Source: Lucinisca nassula (Eukaryota; Mollusca; Bivalvia; Lucinida; Lucinidae). Taken from it: 64,000 nt of DNA. The notes beneath the pieces are model-generated. The model saw nothing but the letters and a program-made list of their open reading frames with translations. It ran no database searches and was not told the DNA's origin. Location: contig OY757010.1 in assembly GCA_963580285.1 (NCBI GenBank), forward strand, positions 220,739,234 to 220,803,233, in the 5' to 3' direction. A program made the translations under genes and the position numbers. This document shows positions 9,700-19,071 of the stretch, piece after piece; positions within the stretch are counted from its first letter, which is position 1; every line of letters starts with the position of its first letter.

Positions 9700-11052
9700 T
9701 TGACAGCACTGGTGGGTCGAACGGCTCTGGGTGTAGTTTGTTGACAGCACTGGTGGGTCGAATGGCTCTGGGTGTAGTTTGTTGACAGCACTGGTGGGTC
9801 GAATGGCTCTGGGTGTAGTTTGTTGACAGCACTGGTGGGTCGAATGGCTCTGGGTGTAGTTTGTTGACAGCACTGGTGGGTCGAATGGCTCTGGGTGTAG
9901 TTTGTTGACAGCACTGGTGGGTCGAATGGCTCTGGGTGTAGTTTGTTGACAGCACTGGTGGGTCGAATGGCTCTGGGTGTAGTTTGTTGACAGCACTGGT
10001 GGGTCGAATGGCTCTGGGTGTAGTTTGTTGACAGCACTGGTGGGTCGAATGGCTCTGGGTGTAGTTTGTTGACAGCACTGGTGGGTCGAATGGCTCTGGG
10101 TGTAGTTTGTTGACAGCACTGGTGGGTCGAATGGCTCTGGGTGTAGTTTGTTGACAGCACTGGTGGGTCGAATGGCTCTGGGTGTAGTTTGTTGACAGCA
10201 CTGGTGGGTCGAATGGCTCTGGGTGTAGTTTGTTGACAGCACTGGTGGGTCGAATGGCTCTGGGTGTAGTTTGTTGACAGCACTGGTGGGTCGAATGGCT
10301 CTGGCTGTAGTTTGTTGACAGCACTGGTGGGTCGAATGGCTCTGGCTGTAGTTTGTTGACAGCACTGGTGGGTCGAATGGCTCTGGGTGTAGTTTGTTGA
10401 CAGCACTGGTGGGTCGAATGGCTCTGGGTGTAGTTTGTTGACAGCACTGGTGGGTCGAATGGCTCTGGGTGTAGTTTGTTGACAGCACTGGTGGGTCGAA
10501 TGGCTCTGGGTGTAGTTTGTTGACAGCACTGGTGGGTCGAATGGCTCTGGCTGTAGTTTGTTGACAGCACTGGTGGGTCGAATGGCTCTGGCTGTAGTTT
10601 GTTGACAGCACTGGTGGGTCGAATGGCTCTGGGTGTAGTTTGTTGACAGCACTGGTGGGTCGAATGGCTCTGGGTGTAGTTTGTTGACAGCACTGGTGGG
10701 TCGAATGGCTCTGGCTGTAGTTTGTTGACAGCACTGGTGGGTCGAACGGCTCTGGGTGTAGTTTGTTGACAGCACTGGTGGGTCGAATGGCTCTGGGTGT
10801 AGTTTGTTGACAGCACTGGTGGGTCGAATGGCTCTGGGTGTAGTTTGTTGACAGCACTGGTGGGTCGAATGGCTCTGGGTGTAGTTTGTTGACAGCACTG
10901 GTGGGTCGAATGGCTCTGGGTGTAGTTTGTTGACAGCACTGGTGGGTCGAATGGCTCTGGGTGTAGTTTGTTGACAGCACTGGTGGGTCGAATGGCTCTG
11001 GGTGTAGTTTGTTGACAGCACTGGTGGGTCGAATGGCTCTGGCTGTAGTTTG
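9700..11052. repeat. 41 bp satellite, exactly 33 units
   Basis: The unit begins TTGACAGCACTGGTGGGTCG and is 41 bp long; 1353 bp is 33 units with no indel. Two variant positions occur: G to C in CTGGGTG (units 15, 16, 21, 22, 25, 33) and T to C in CGAATGG (units 1, 26). Because 41 is not a multiple of 3 and the unit has no minus-strand stop in any phase, all three minus frames stay open for over 400 codons. These open frames are a property of the repeat, not evidence for a protein. Confidence 0.95.
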
Positions 11053-11120
11053 GAGAATGGTCCTGAAAGGGGACTTAGAATGTTTCGCTTACCCCTTAAA
11101 TTCCTGTTTTGTTAACAAAT

Positions 11121-11355
11121 GAGCCCCGCCAAGCGAATTTGTGTCTTCGAGCATTCCGTCATGACAAATTTTAACTGCGCATGCCCAGCCATTCAGAGGG
11201 GTCAGGGATATGGCTTTCTGTCTGAAGGTTCCGCTTGATTCACTGCTTGTATGAGCGAGCAGCGATGGTTCTGGCGAGACTGCGCGGATGCGCAGGCTCA
11301 CCTGAACCTTTGCTGCTCGCATAGGCGATAAGTACCAAAATCGCTTGACGGGGCC
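11121..11355 (-). mobile_element. M-D MITE, copy 1
   Basis: Ends GAGCCCCGCCAAGCGAATTT and, inverted, GGCCCCGTCAAGCGATTTTG form near-matching TIRs of about 20 bp. A 5 bp duplication CAAAT lies at 11116-11120 and 11356-11360. An internal inverted repeat (GCGAGCAGCGATGGTTC and its complement near 11300) can fold. Confidence 0.8.
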
Positions 11356-11547
11356 CAAATAGTGTAGACACTGATCATATGCCGCGTTATGTGGCGTCTG
11401 ATCTTGGACAAACTCAGCACATGATTCAAGTCTATATTCTGTAGATATCACTCTTGCGCAACCATCTGACTTCATAGAGTTAACCATAGCGAGGCTATCT
11501 TCTGTATAAAACCTTACCTTGATTTTTTTTTCAAATCAGTGAAAGTC

Positions 11548-11640
11548 ACTTGGGCATCAACAACGAAAAGCTACAGTGATTAATAATTTTAGGTCGATTG
11601 ACAAAATCGATCCAAAAAGAACCGTTCAAGTGATATTTAT
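11548..11640. repeat. Short dispersed repeat, copy 2 of 3
   Basis: CACTTGGGCATCAACAACGA and the TTTTAGGTCGATTGAC block match 8785-8870. Confidence 0.55.
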
Positions 11641-12215
11641 ATATTGCATATTGCTCACGGTCAACAATGATTCGGGGCCCTGTGCCAAAATCCGTAACTG
11701 TCCTACACTCAAATCGTAGCTGTGGCTAATTACCTGCTGTCCTCGCTGGAAGGCAGTTCAACAATTATTACATGCAAATAAGGCGCGAAATGCGAAAAAG
11801 TGTCCCGAACATGTGTGCCAATCGAAGACTGTGGGCAGGTTGACATCTGCGCTGTTTGATCAGAGTCTTGGCTGTGCGCTTTGTGACTACTCGTTGATCC
11901 AAAAATTCTTCACGTGAACGCATGCTGACTTCAGTCTGTGCGAACATGTTCAAAAACGTGTATTGCTCAAATTAAGATTCTAACGGAAGTAAAGAAAGTC
12001 TTGCAATTAGCTTCGGCGCTTCATATAAAGCAGTGAGCCGACTTCTAGCACACCCAAGGCGACCATTTTCTTCTTCAGTTTAAGAGCTCATTAGAAGCGC
12101 TAGAACTTTTGACAGATTTCTTCTAATTAGTTGCGTCAGTTCGACGACAAACTATTATTGTCTTTCAGCAATTATCCGTTACGATAATACACCCGTGTGA
12201 CATTATAAGAATCTT
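11641..12215. other. Unassigned DNA
   Basis: No element recognised, apart from an M-A-like terminus (ACGATAATACACCCGTGTGA) at 12181-12200. Confidence 0.5.
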
Positions 12216-12344
12216 ATATGGGTGTGAGGGGTGGATGGAAAAATCCGTCCCGAGGGACACTGTCCGGCATCACGAGGCTTGCCGAATGATGCCGGACAGT
12301 GATCCCGAGGGTCGGATTTTTCTATCCACCCCCCACACCCATAT
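12216..12344. repeat. Long foldback palindrome
   Basis: Arms of about 57 bp, starting ATATGGGTGTGAGGGGTGGA and closing with TCCACCCCCCACACCCATAT, are separated by a loop of about 14 nt around 12276. The inner stem contains CACTGTCCGGCATCA and its complement. GC content is higher than the surroundings. Probably a palindromic MITE; only one copy seen. Confidence 0.8.
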
Positions 12345-12634
12345 CGGATCCTTTTTCTTGCATACCTTCCATTTCTTAGCGCGGAATGTTTAATGCTGCA
12401 GTCACTTCGGTTACCAACGTCCGCCATATTGTGTTGACACTGCAGGAATGTTTAGTGACGTCACGCAACGTGCTGTGACGTCAGCCTTAACGACGGTGCA
12501 TAGGAGGTCGTAATCAACCAGTGCATTTAACAAACACGCGATTATATTCGATTTTGGGTCGGAACAACAGGGTCAGAACATAAATTTCTATCCCAGGGTA
12601 AAATCGAGGATTTCCTTGTCTGAAGTGCAAGATA

Positions 12635-12770
12635 GTTATTTTGATTGTTGGCGAGGAACATGGGATCACATACTCCGCCTGAGGGCGATATTTGCCCGAG
12701 CCTGTAACGAGGGTAAATATCGCTTTCAGTCGGGGAATGAATCCCATGTGCTCCGTCAAGAATCAAAATA
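12635..12770. repeat. Imperfect foldback palindrome
   Basis: ATTTTGATTGTTGGCGAGGA at the left is the near inverse of the right end near 12752-12770; the inner arms GGGCGATATTTGCCC and GGGTAAATATCGC pair around about 12700. Confidence 0.55.
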
Positions 12771-12779
12771 ATGAATTTG

Positions 12780-13142
12780 TTATACATGGACGTCGTCAGA
12801 AGTACATGTTTGCAAGTGATAAATGTTGTCATTAAAGCCCACTGGAAAAGGTGTCTGTAATAATTTAATCCATTTTACTTCAGTTTCATGTCGTTTAATA
12901 ATTTTAAACCTAGCTGTAGAATTAACATCACAGTAATTTTTCCCACCGGCTGTATAGAAATATCATTTGCAGAATGACCTGTCCGTTTGAAATGACGGTA
13001 CAGGAAAGTGTCAGTTTTTTTTTTTGTTTTTTTTTTTTGGTTTTAGGCTTACTGATTCTTCGATAGTTTTGGTTAAATCTTGTTTCTAACATGCGCTTAG
13101 TTTGACCGACGTACTGCATTTTACAATTTGCAGTCAGGTTAT
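12780..13142 (-). pseudogene. Penelope-like element GIY-YIG endonuclease fragment
   Basis: Minus frame from about 13130 reads MQYVGQTKRMLETRFNQ, the start of a GIY-YIG nuclease as found at the C-terminus of Penelope-like proteins. After a poly-T tract at 13016-13039 the frame shifts and continues as TDTFLYRHFKRTGHSANDIS, then KWIKLLQTPFPVGFNDNIYH, which fits the rest of the domain. The upstream reverse transcriptase is not present; M-B begins at 13201. A dead 5'-truncated copy. Confidence 0.75.
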
Positions 13143-13200
13143 CACATATATTAAATCCGGCGACTTACATGTCAAATCGGACATGTTAACTAACGAAAAG

Positions 13201-13450
13201 CATCCCGAAAACACACCTATATAATTCTGACTCCCTGGTACCCCACTTTTATATAGAAAAACAGGGGTTTGCAGGGGTAAACTTTATTTTCTTATTTCTG
13301 CTCTGAAAGATAGATTGCGGGTGCTCGTTAGAACGCCGGTTCTAACGAATACCCATAATTTATATTTTGAGCAGAAATAAGAAAAACTCATCGAGGCGGT
13401 TCTAACGAATACCCACAATTTATATTTTGAGCAGAAATAAGAAAAATATC
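13201..13450. mobile_element. M-B MITE with duplicated arm
   Basis: Starts CATCCCGAAAACACACCTAT. The central palindrome is damaged and the segment GGTTCTAACGAATACCCA...AGCAGAAATAAGAAAAA is present twice (about 13338-13386 and 13397-13446). Confidence 0.7.
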
Positions 13451-13811
13451 GCAATTTTTCATCTTACAAATTTCGCTTTTCAGGCGGTTAAGTAAACACT
13501 CAAGTTGTACAATGGCGTCTACCGTTTACCGTTGTCAGAAGAACAATAAAATAAATTACCGTATGAATGAAAATCAATCACAAGACTTTAGTCAACCATA
13601 GTGCAGTTTATATTTTACTTTTGGTCCTTTGAGATCAGTGTGAATATTCTGAGAAATCAGAAATAAACGATTGGTTTAGACTCATATTCTAGACAGGTTT
13701 TTAATTATTTTGACCCCATTTTGATTTATATCAGTCTTTGAATCGACTGCCTTTTCGAAATTCGTAAAATTACAGTATGTTTCATCTGGCTTTCTTTGCC
13801 GGATCATTACA

Positions 13812-13857
13812 GGGTCACTGATGAGGCTTTATTAGCCGAAACTACGTAGTATGACCC
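13812..13857 (+). ncRNA. Type I hammerhead ribozyme motif, unit 1
   Basis: Every expected element is present in order: stem I GGGTCA (13812-13817), core CTGATGA (13818-13824), stem II GGCT-TTATT-AGCC, core GAAA (13838-13841), stem III CTACGTAG (a perfect palindrome), UA cleavage dinucleotide (13850-13851), and TGACCC (13852-13857), an exact 6 bp complement of stem I. Predicted cleavage is after A13851. The very short self-complementary stem III suggests weak activity as a monomer and better activity as a dimer. Confidence 0.85.
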
Positions 13858-14194
13858 GTCTTCTTTCTTATGAATGTTTTCATTGCTCTTAAAGGAACTC
13901 ATTTTTGATTTTTATTTGACTTCATTGCAGCTGGTGTTGTGCCGTGTGGCGGCCGTAAAACGTCTCCCCGTACATCAACCATAGTGCAGTTTATATTTTA
14001 CTTTTGGTCCTTTGAGATCAGTGTGAATATTCTGAGAAATCAGAAATAAACGATTGGTTTAGACTCATATTCTAGACAGGTTTTTAATTATTTTGACCCC
14101 ATTTTGATTTATATCAGTCTTTGAATCGACTGCCTATTCGAAATTCGTAAAATTACGGTATGTTTCATCTGACTTTCTTTGCCGGATCATTACA

Positions 14195-14240
14195 GGGTCA
14201 CTGAAGAGGCTTTATTAGCCGAAACTACGTAGTATGACCC
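14195..14240 (+). ncRNA. Type I hammerhead ribozyme motif, unit 2
   Basis: Same layout as unit 1, with one core change: CTGAAGA instead of CTGATGA (14201-14207). This is core position 7, which tolerates any base in hammerheads. Stem I GGGTCA/TGACCC, stem II, GAAA and palindromic stem III are unchanged. Predicted cleavage is after A14234. Confidence 0.8.
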
Positions 14241-14315
14241 ATCTTCTTTCTTATGAATGTTTTCATTGCTCTTAAAGGAACTCATTTTTGATTTTTATTT
14301 ATTTATCTATTTATT

Positions 14316-14604
14316 TGTTTATTTGAGACGAGGTTTTACGTCCCCGTCAACAGTATTTAGGCCATTTTGGAGACGTTGCTTCCAATTTTGTAGGACTTTT
14401 ACCCAACCTGGAGATGAAAAGGCATCTCAAGAACAAACCAAAAGGGTTTATTCGTAGGGACGGTCCGACTCGTACCACTTTGTCTGGACAGACTTAGATC
14501 CTCTTAGTGGTTTACCAGTACTCATGGACAGTAGGGTTCAGGTCAGCATGGAAGAATCATTCAGCCCGATCTATTTTTTCCAAGCCCCGATGGGCGGGGG
14601 CAAT
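14316..14604 (-). mobile_element. S1 SINE-like element
   Basis: Minus-strand copy with the longest clear S1 target duplication, 15 bp ATTTATCTATTTATT at 14301-14315 and 14605-14619. It inserted at the right edge of the hammerhead dimer, so it is the younger event. Confidence 0.85.
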
Positions 14605-14782
14605 ATTTATCTATTTATTGGTTGGAAATTATTGTGCTGCATGAAATTATTTTGCTTATATTTCTTATCATCAAAGATGTCAGCAAAGACAAGCGCGAGA
14701 GGGTTATATATATATGGAAAATAATTGCCCTTGCGCTGTTCAATTACTATGTAGTATAACTAAGGGCATTCTTTTCTTTCTC

Positions 14783-14975
14783 TAAAATGGTTACTTTGCT
14801 TGTATTTTTTTTTTCTTATTTATTCTTTAAACATAGGTTGTGGGTGCTTGTTAGAGCCGCCTCAATGAGTACCCACATCCTTCGTTTTGCAACAGAAATA
14901 AGAAAAAATAAAATATACCCCGGTAAACCCCAGTTTTCCCTTTATAAAGTTCGGCTTACAAGGGTGTTCAAACCG
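14783..14975. mobile_element. M-A MITE, partial
   Basis: The left terminus is missing; the central palindrome is reduced (GAGCCGCCTCAATGAGTACC). The right arm with ACCCCAGTTTTCCCTTTATA is present. Confidence 0.65.
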
Positions 14976-15067
14976 ACTTCTAAGCATTCAAAATCCAATG
15001 GGAGACCCTATATACTCCATTTTTATAATACATGTATTCCTTTATCAGAACTTTCATGGCACTTCAA

Positions 15068-15227
15068 GAAGCCTCCGTGGTGCAGTGGTTACGCTACTCG
15101 CCTTGTAAACCAGGGATCGCAGGATCGATCCCGAGCTTTTCCAGACTTTCGGATGAGTCTTTAAACCGAGGTCCCGTCTCCGTATGACCTTAGCTGTTTG
15201 TGGGACGTAAAACTAAATCTCACTCAC
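15068..15227 (+). mobile_element. S2 tRNA-derived SINE, best copy
   Basis: tRNA-like head with A-box region GTGGTGCAGTGGTTACGC and B-box-like GGATCGATCCC. The body holds CCAGACTTTCGGATGAGTCT and ends GTGGGACGTAAAACTAAAT followed by CACT repeats. The 14 bp duplication TCATGGCACTTCAA (15054-15067 and 15228-15241) supports retrotransposition. Confidence 0.9.
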
Positions 15228-15403
15228 TCATGGCACTTCAACATAATATTATTCGAAAGCATGTGTCGATATGTCATTGGATTGGGTGAAAGAATGCCTT
15301 AATTTGCCCTCTGAGAAACAGTACCGCTGTAAAGAAAAGCATTTGTTCACAACATACATAATTATATAAAGTGGGTTTTACCAAGCTAAAAGTTATTTCA
15401 TTA

Positions 15404-15678
15404 CTAAAACATGCCTATACAAACACATTGTAAATTTTACCACCCAAAAATGAAAATTTTTAGACGAAAAATTATGGTATTTTTCTTATTTCTGCTCAAA
15501 ACATAGACTGTGGATACTCGTTAGAACCGCCTCACCGAGGCGGTTCTAACGAGTACCCACAATCTATGTTTTTGAGCAGGAATAAGAAAAATAATATTTA
15601 CCCCTGCAAACTCCAGTTTTACTATATAAAAGTGGGGTTCAAGGGGGTCAAAATTATATAGACGTGTTTTCGTGATGT
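15404..15678. mobile_element. M-B MITE
   Basis: Near full-length: termini ACTAAAACATGCCTATAC and GACGTGTTTTCGTGATG, central palindrome 15503-15562 (GAACCGCCTCACCGAGGCGG). Confidence 0.8.
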
Positions 15679-15775
15679 CTTACTTCTGCTGAGAATCATA
15701 GCCTAAGCTGCCACAGTGGACTAAAGCCTTCTTCATGGAGACAGACATGGTTGCCTGCATCAACGCTGATATTTA

Positions 15776-16070
15776 TTGATTGAATTGAAGTTTAACGTCC
15801 CCGTCAACACTATGTAGGTCATATTGGAGATGTTGCTTCCACTTTTGTGGGAATTTAACCCGACATGGAGATGTAATGACATCTCACGCCCTGCCATCCA
15901 ATGAAGCCTAAAGGTTTATATGGACTGGACGGCCTGACTCAATCCACTTTGCCTGGGCAGGCTTTGTTCTTCTAAGCGGTTCACTAGTACTCATGTGTGG
16001 ACAGTTTCAGCTCTGCGTGGAAGAATCATGCAGTCCGATGTAATTCTCCGAGCCCCGCTGGGCGTGGGCG
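15776..16070 (-). mobile_element. S1 SINE-like element
   Basis: Minus copy from AAGTTTAACGTCCCCGTCAA to GCCCCGCTGGGCGTGGGC. It faces the plus copy at 16377 across about 300 bp. No clear duplication. Confidence 0.75.
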
Positions 16071-16376
16071 AAATAAAACGTTGAATGCCTACTGGTTGTT
16101 TCCATACTCCATGCAGGCGGGCTGATCTGAGTCTTTGCTGGGCGACCATGCGGAAGAAACGATTTGTCCTGATAACAAATCTTTTGAGAATATTTCTCTT
16201 GACAACATTTCTCTTGTCAATGTCTCTCTTTGAATTATACATTGTGCAAGTCATCTCTACGGCCCAGTGGCATGTGATGCAATGTTTTCAAACACACCTC
16301 GTAATATTATCTTTACGAGCGTAACGCGATGTGTCCTTTTGAAAACCCACATATCTCCATCATATAAAGGGTTTTT

Positions 16377-16662
16377 GGCCCCGCGCATCAGGGCTCGGAG
16401 AAATATTTTTAGCTGCATGATGTTTCCACGCAGAGCTGAAACCGACTGCACATGAGTACAGGTAACCCGCTAAGAAGGTCCAGTAAGCCTGCCAAGTCAA
16501 TGTGGCGCTAGTCGGACAGTCCATGCATATACATTCTATTGGTTTCATTCGGCGGCATGAACTGAGGTGTCATTTCATCTCAGTGTCGGTTAAATGTCCC
16601 ACAAACTGGAAGGAACGTCCCCAAAATGACCTCAATAGTGTTGACGGGGACGTTAACCCATA
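16377..16662 (+). mobile_element. S1 SINE-like element, diverged
   Basis: From GGCCCCGCGCATCAGGGCTC to GTTGACGGGGACGTTAACCC. More substituted than most copies. Confidence 0.7.
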
Positions 16663-16724
16663 TATGCATAGGGGCCGTTTCCTGGGACGTTGGCAAATAA
16701 TGCAGACCCAGATTGAACAAGTGC

Positions 16725-16838
16725 CTACAATCTATATTTTGAGCAGAAACATGAAAAATATCACAATTTTTCATCTTAAATTTTTCGTTTTTTCGGCGGT
16801 AAAGTTAACAATGCATTTGTATAGGCGTGTTTTCTTAA
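16725..16838. mobile_element. M-B half element
   Basis: Right arm only: TCTATATTTTGAGCAGAAAC to TGTATAGGCGTGTTTTCTTA. The left arm and palindrome are missing. Confidence 0.65.
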
Positions 16839-16938
16839 TGTCTTATGTGCCAAAAGGCTCAATAATGAGTTTGTATCACCCATAGTAAATGAATCATTAG
16901 TCTTCGAGCTGCTGGAGTTTCACTGTATTACGACAAAA

Positions 16939-17200
16939 TACAGCATTACGATAACACATCCTTGTGACACAATTCATTTTTTTCATATCTCCAAAACTGT
17001 TATTTTTCTGATAAAAATCTGTGATATTTTCCTTACTTATACACCAATCATAGGTTGTTGGCACTCAAGAACCGCTTCATAGAGGTGGTTCTAACGAGTA
17101 CCCACAGCCTATGTCTTGGGGAGAAAGAAGAAAATATACCCCTGTAAACCCCAGTTTTCTCAATATAAAGTGGGATTTAGAGGGACATTCAATACTCGAG
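16939..17200. mobile_element. M-A MITE, diverged
   Basis: Terminus ACGATAACACATCCTTGTGA and palindrome remnants AGAACCGCTTCATAGAGGTG around 17060-17095. Confidence 0.65.
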
Positions 17201-17690
17201 ATTGTATACACGATGGATAAGATAAGATAAGGTGAGATGAGATAAGATGGATAAGATAAGATATATCCGGCCTATTTGTCCATGACTACACTAAGAACAA
17301 CATAACTTACACAATATATTCGCGTACAAAGTGTTGAGACGTCTTTCATTTCGCAAGATCTTTATCATCAAAAATACATTTCGAGTATCATTACTCGGAA
17401 TCTTTTTATCATGCTCACACTGAGCCTCATTAAGAAAATAAGCCCACATACATATTACACCAAAAAAAATCTTCCAACAAATAGCTTCGAGCAGGTTTAT
17501 TTTCAACTTAAAGGGTCCTTATTTAATTCAATTCACGTGTAAATTATATTGACCTTATTTTACTATATGCAAACAGTGCAGACCCACGTGAGCCGCTGTG
17601 GTACGCGTGGCTGATCCAGGTCTACCCTGTTTGTAAATGTTCTTTCAATGACAGGTTAGGAATATTTGGTTAAGGACATTCTGTGACATC
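17201..17690. other. GATAA-rich tract and unassigned DNA
   Basis: 17215-17268 is a short degenerate tandem tract of GATAAGAT. The rest shows no recognised element. Confidence 0.6.
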
Positions 17691-17691
17691 A

Positions 17692-17968
17692 ATTACGATA
17701 ACACACCCGTGTGACATAGTGCATTTTTCCTATCTCCAAAATGGCTACTTTTCTGATGAAAATCCGTGACATTTTTTCTTATTTATAATTCAAACATAGG
17801 TTATGGGTGCTCGTTAGAACCGCCTCATTGAGGCGGTTCTAACGGGTACCCACAACCTATGTCTTGGAGCAGAAATAAAATAAAATAATGTATAACCCCG
17901 TAAACGCGAGTTTCTCTTTTTAAGGAGGGATTAGTGGGGTGTTCATTTCACGGACTTGTTCACGTGGT
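17692..17968. mobile_element. M-A MITE, complete
   Basis: Terminus TTACGATAACACACCCGTGT at the left and ACGGACTTGTTCACGTGGTG at the right; central palindrome 17797-17866 nearly perfect (GAACCGCCTCATTGAGGCGG). Confidence 0.8.
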
Positions 17969-18138
17969 GATAACACTAATAGCCTATGGTAATATAGCAT
18001 CCTTCTTTGAAGCAGGTACACAACGTCGAATCAACTTTGGATCAACGTTGTATTAATGTTTTCAACGGTTTTTTATCAGCGTTGATAAAAGCGATGAGTG
18101 CCTACGGCGAAGTAGCACTGAGTTTGATTTTAAACTCC

Positions 18139-18418
18139 ATCACGTGATCAAGTCCATGAAATGAAGACCCACATATACCCCACTTATATAGAGACAACTG
18201 GGGTTTACGGGGGTATTCATTATTTATCTTATTTTTGCTCCAAGACATAGGTTGTGGGTACTCGTTAGAACCGCCTCAATGAGGCGGTTCTAACGAGCAC
18301 CCACAACCTATGTTTGCAGTAGCTATAAGAAAAATATCACGGATTTTCATCAGAAAAATGGCCATTTTGGAGATGTGAAAAAACGCACTATGTCGCACAG
18401 GTGTGTTATCGTAATGAT
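18139..18418. mobile_element. M-A MITE, complete
   Basis: Opposite orientation to the copy at 17692, so the pair is inverted over about 170 bp. Central palindrome 18250-18312 with arms of about 30 bp. Confidence 0.8.
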
Positions 18419-18510
18419 ATCTTTTTTTTAAGTCATGCTTTCTGTTAAATTCCAGGTTCCATACTGCAATTAGCGCGTGCATTTTTTCCCAAATTACTTA
18501 ATATTAAATA

Positions 18511-18600
18511 AGGCTAATAGTCCATAGATTAAATGTTTATTCAGCTATTAGGCAGAATTGATGGAAGGCACATAATATTTATTCTCAACCATTGATGTTA
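18511..18600 (+). repeat. 90 bp segment also found inside a MITE at 19214
   Basis: TAATAGTCCATAGATTAAAT through to CATTGATGTTA recurs at 19214-19303 with only a few substitutions. Confidence 0.85.
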
Positions 18601-19071
18601 ATGTGGCGTTCTATTAGCGGAACATTTTACCAGGTTATTTTCAAGTAGTTGTCTCACACGAATAAATGATAGCTTTACAAATTTGGCACCTTAAATGTTG
18701 CCAGGAAATTCTCAAAGTAAACAGTTAAATTTCTGCTATTTTTCGAGCATTCTGGTGGTCGATATTACTTTTCCACTGATTTCATGAAGCATACGGTGCA
18801 GCTTCTCGCAGGTCCATTTACAAATCGAGAATAGACAAACACGGAAACACTTTAAAATGGATGTTGCCATTCGACTGGCAAGTCGGCTGGCAAGAACCGT
18901 GTTAACGTACTTTGCCTACATCAGTCGACTGGTAATAACCAGGTTTTGCTGGTTAACTGGTACTTGCCATTTCCTTTGATTTATATGGAATATTGTACTT
19001 TAACTAGCCGATGAGACTCCAAGACTAATCTGTCTTTGGAGTATGCATAACAATAATATTACATAAGGCAT

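Larger units (their letters stand above)
13592..14301 (+). mobile_element. Tandem dimer of a 383 bp hammerhead-bearing unit (retrozyme-like)
   Basis: Bases 13592-13918 repeat almost exactly at 13975-14301, giving a period of 383 bp; the second unit is incomplete at its right end. Each unit carries a hammerhead motif in the same place. Between them is a linker containing GTGTGGCGGCCGTAAAACGT, also present in the single-unit element at 25168-25404. Tandem units with one type I hammerhead each are how retrozymes and the terminal repeats of Penelope-like elements are organised. There is no ORF. Cleavage at both sites would release a 383 nt RNA. No target duplication was found. Confidence 0.75.

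Noticed and set aside
9601..11021. Three overlapping minus-strand frames of 415-459 codons
   Set aside because: They are three phases of the 41 bp satellite; the unit lacks minus-strand stops, so any frame stays open.
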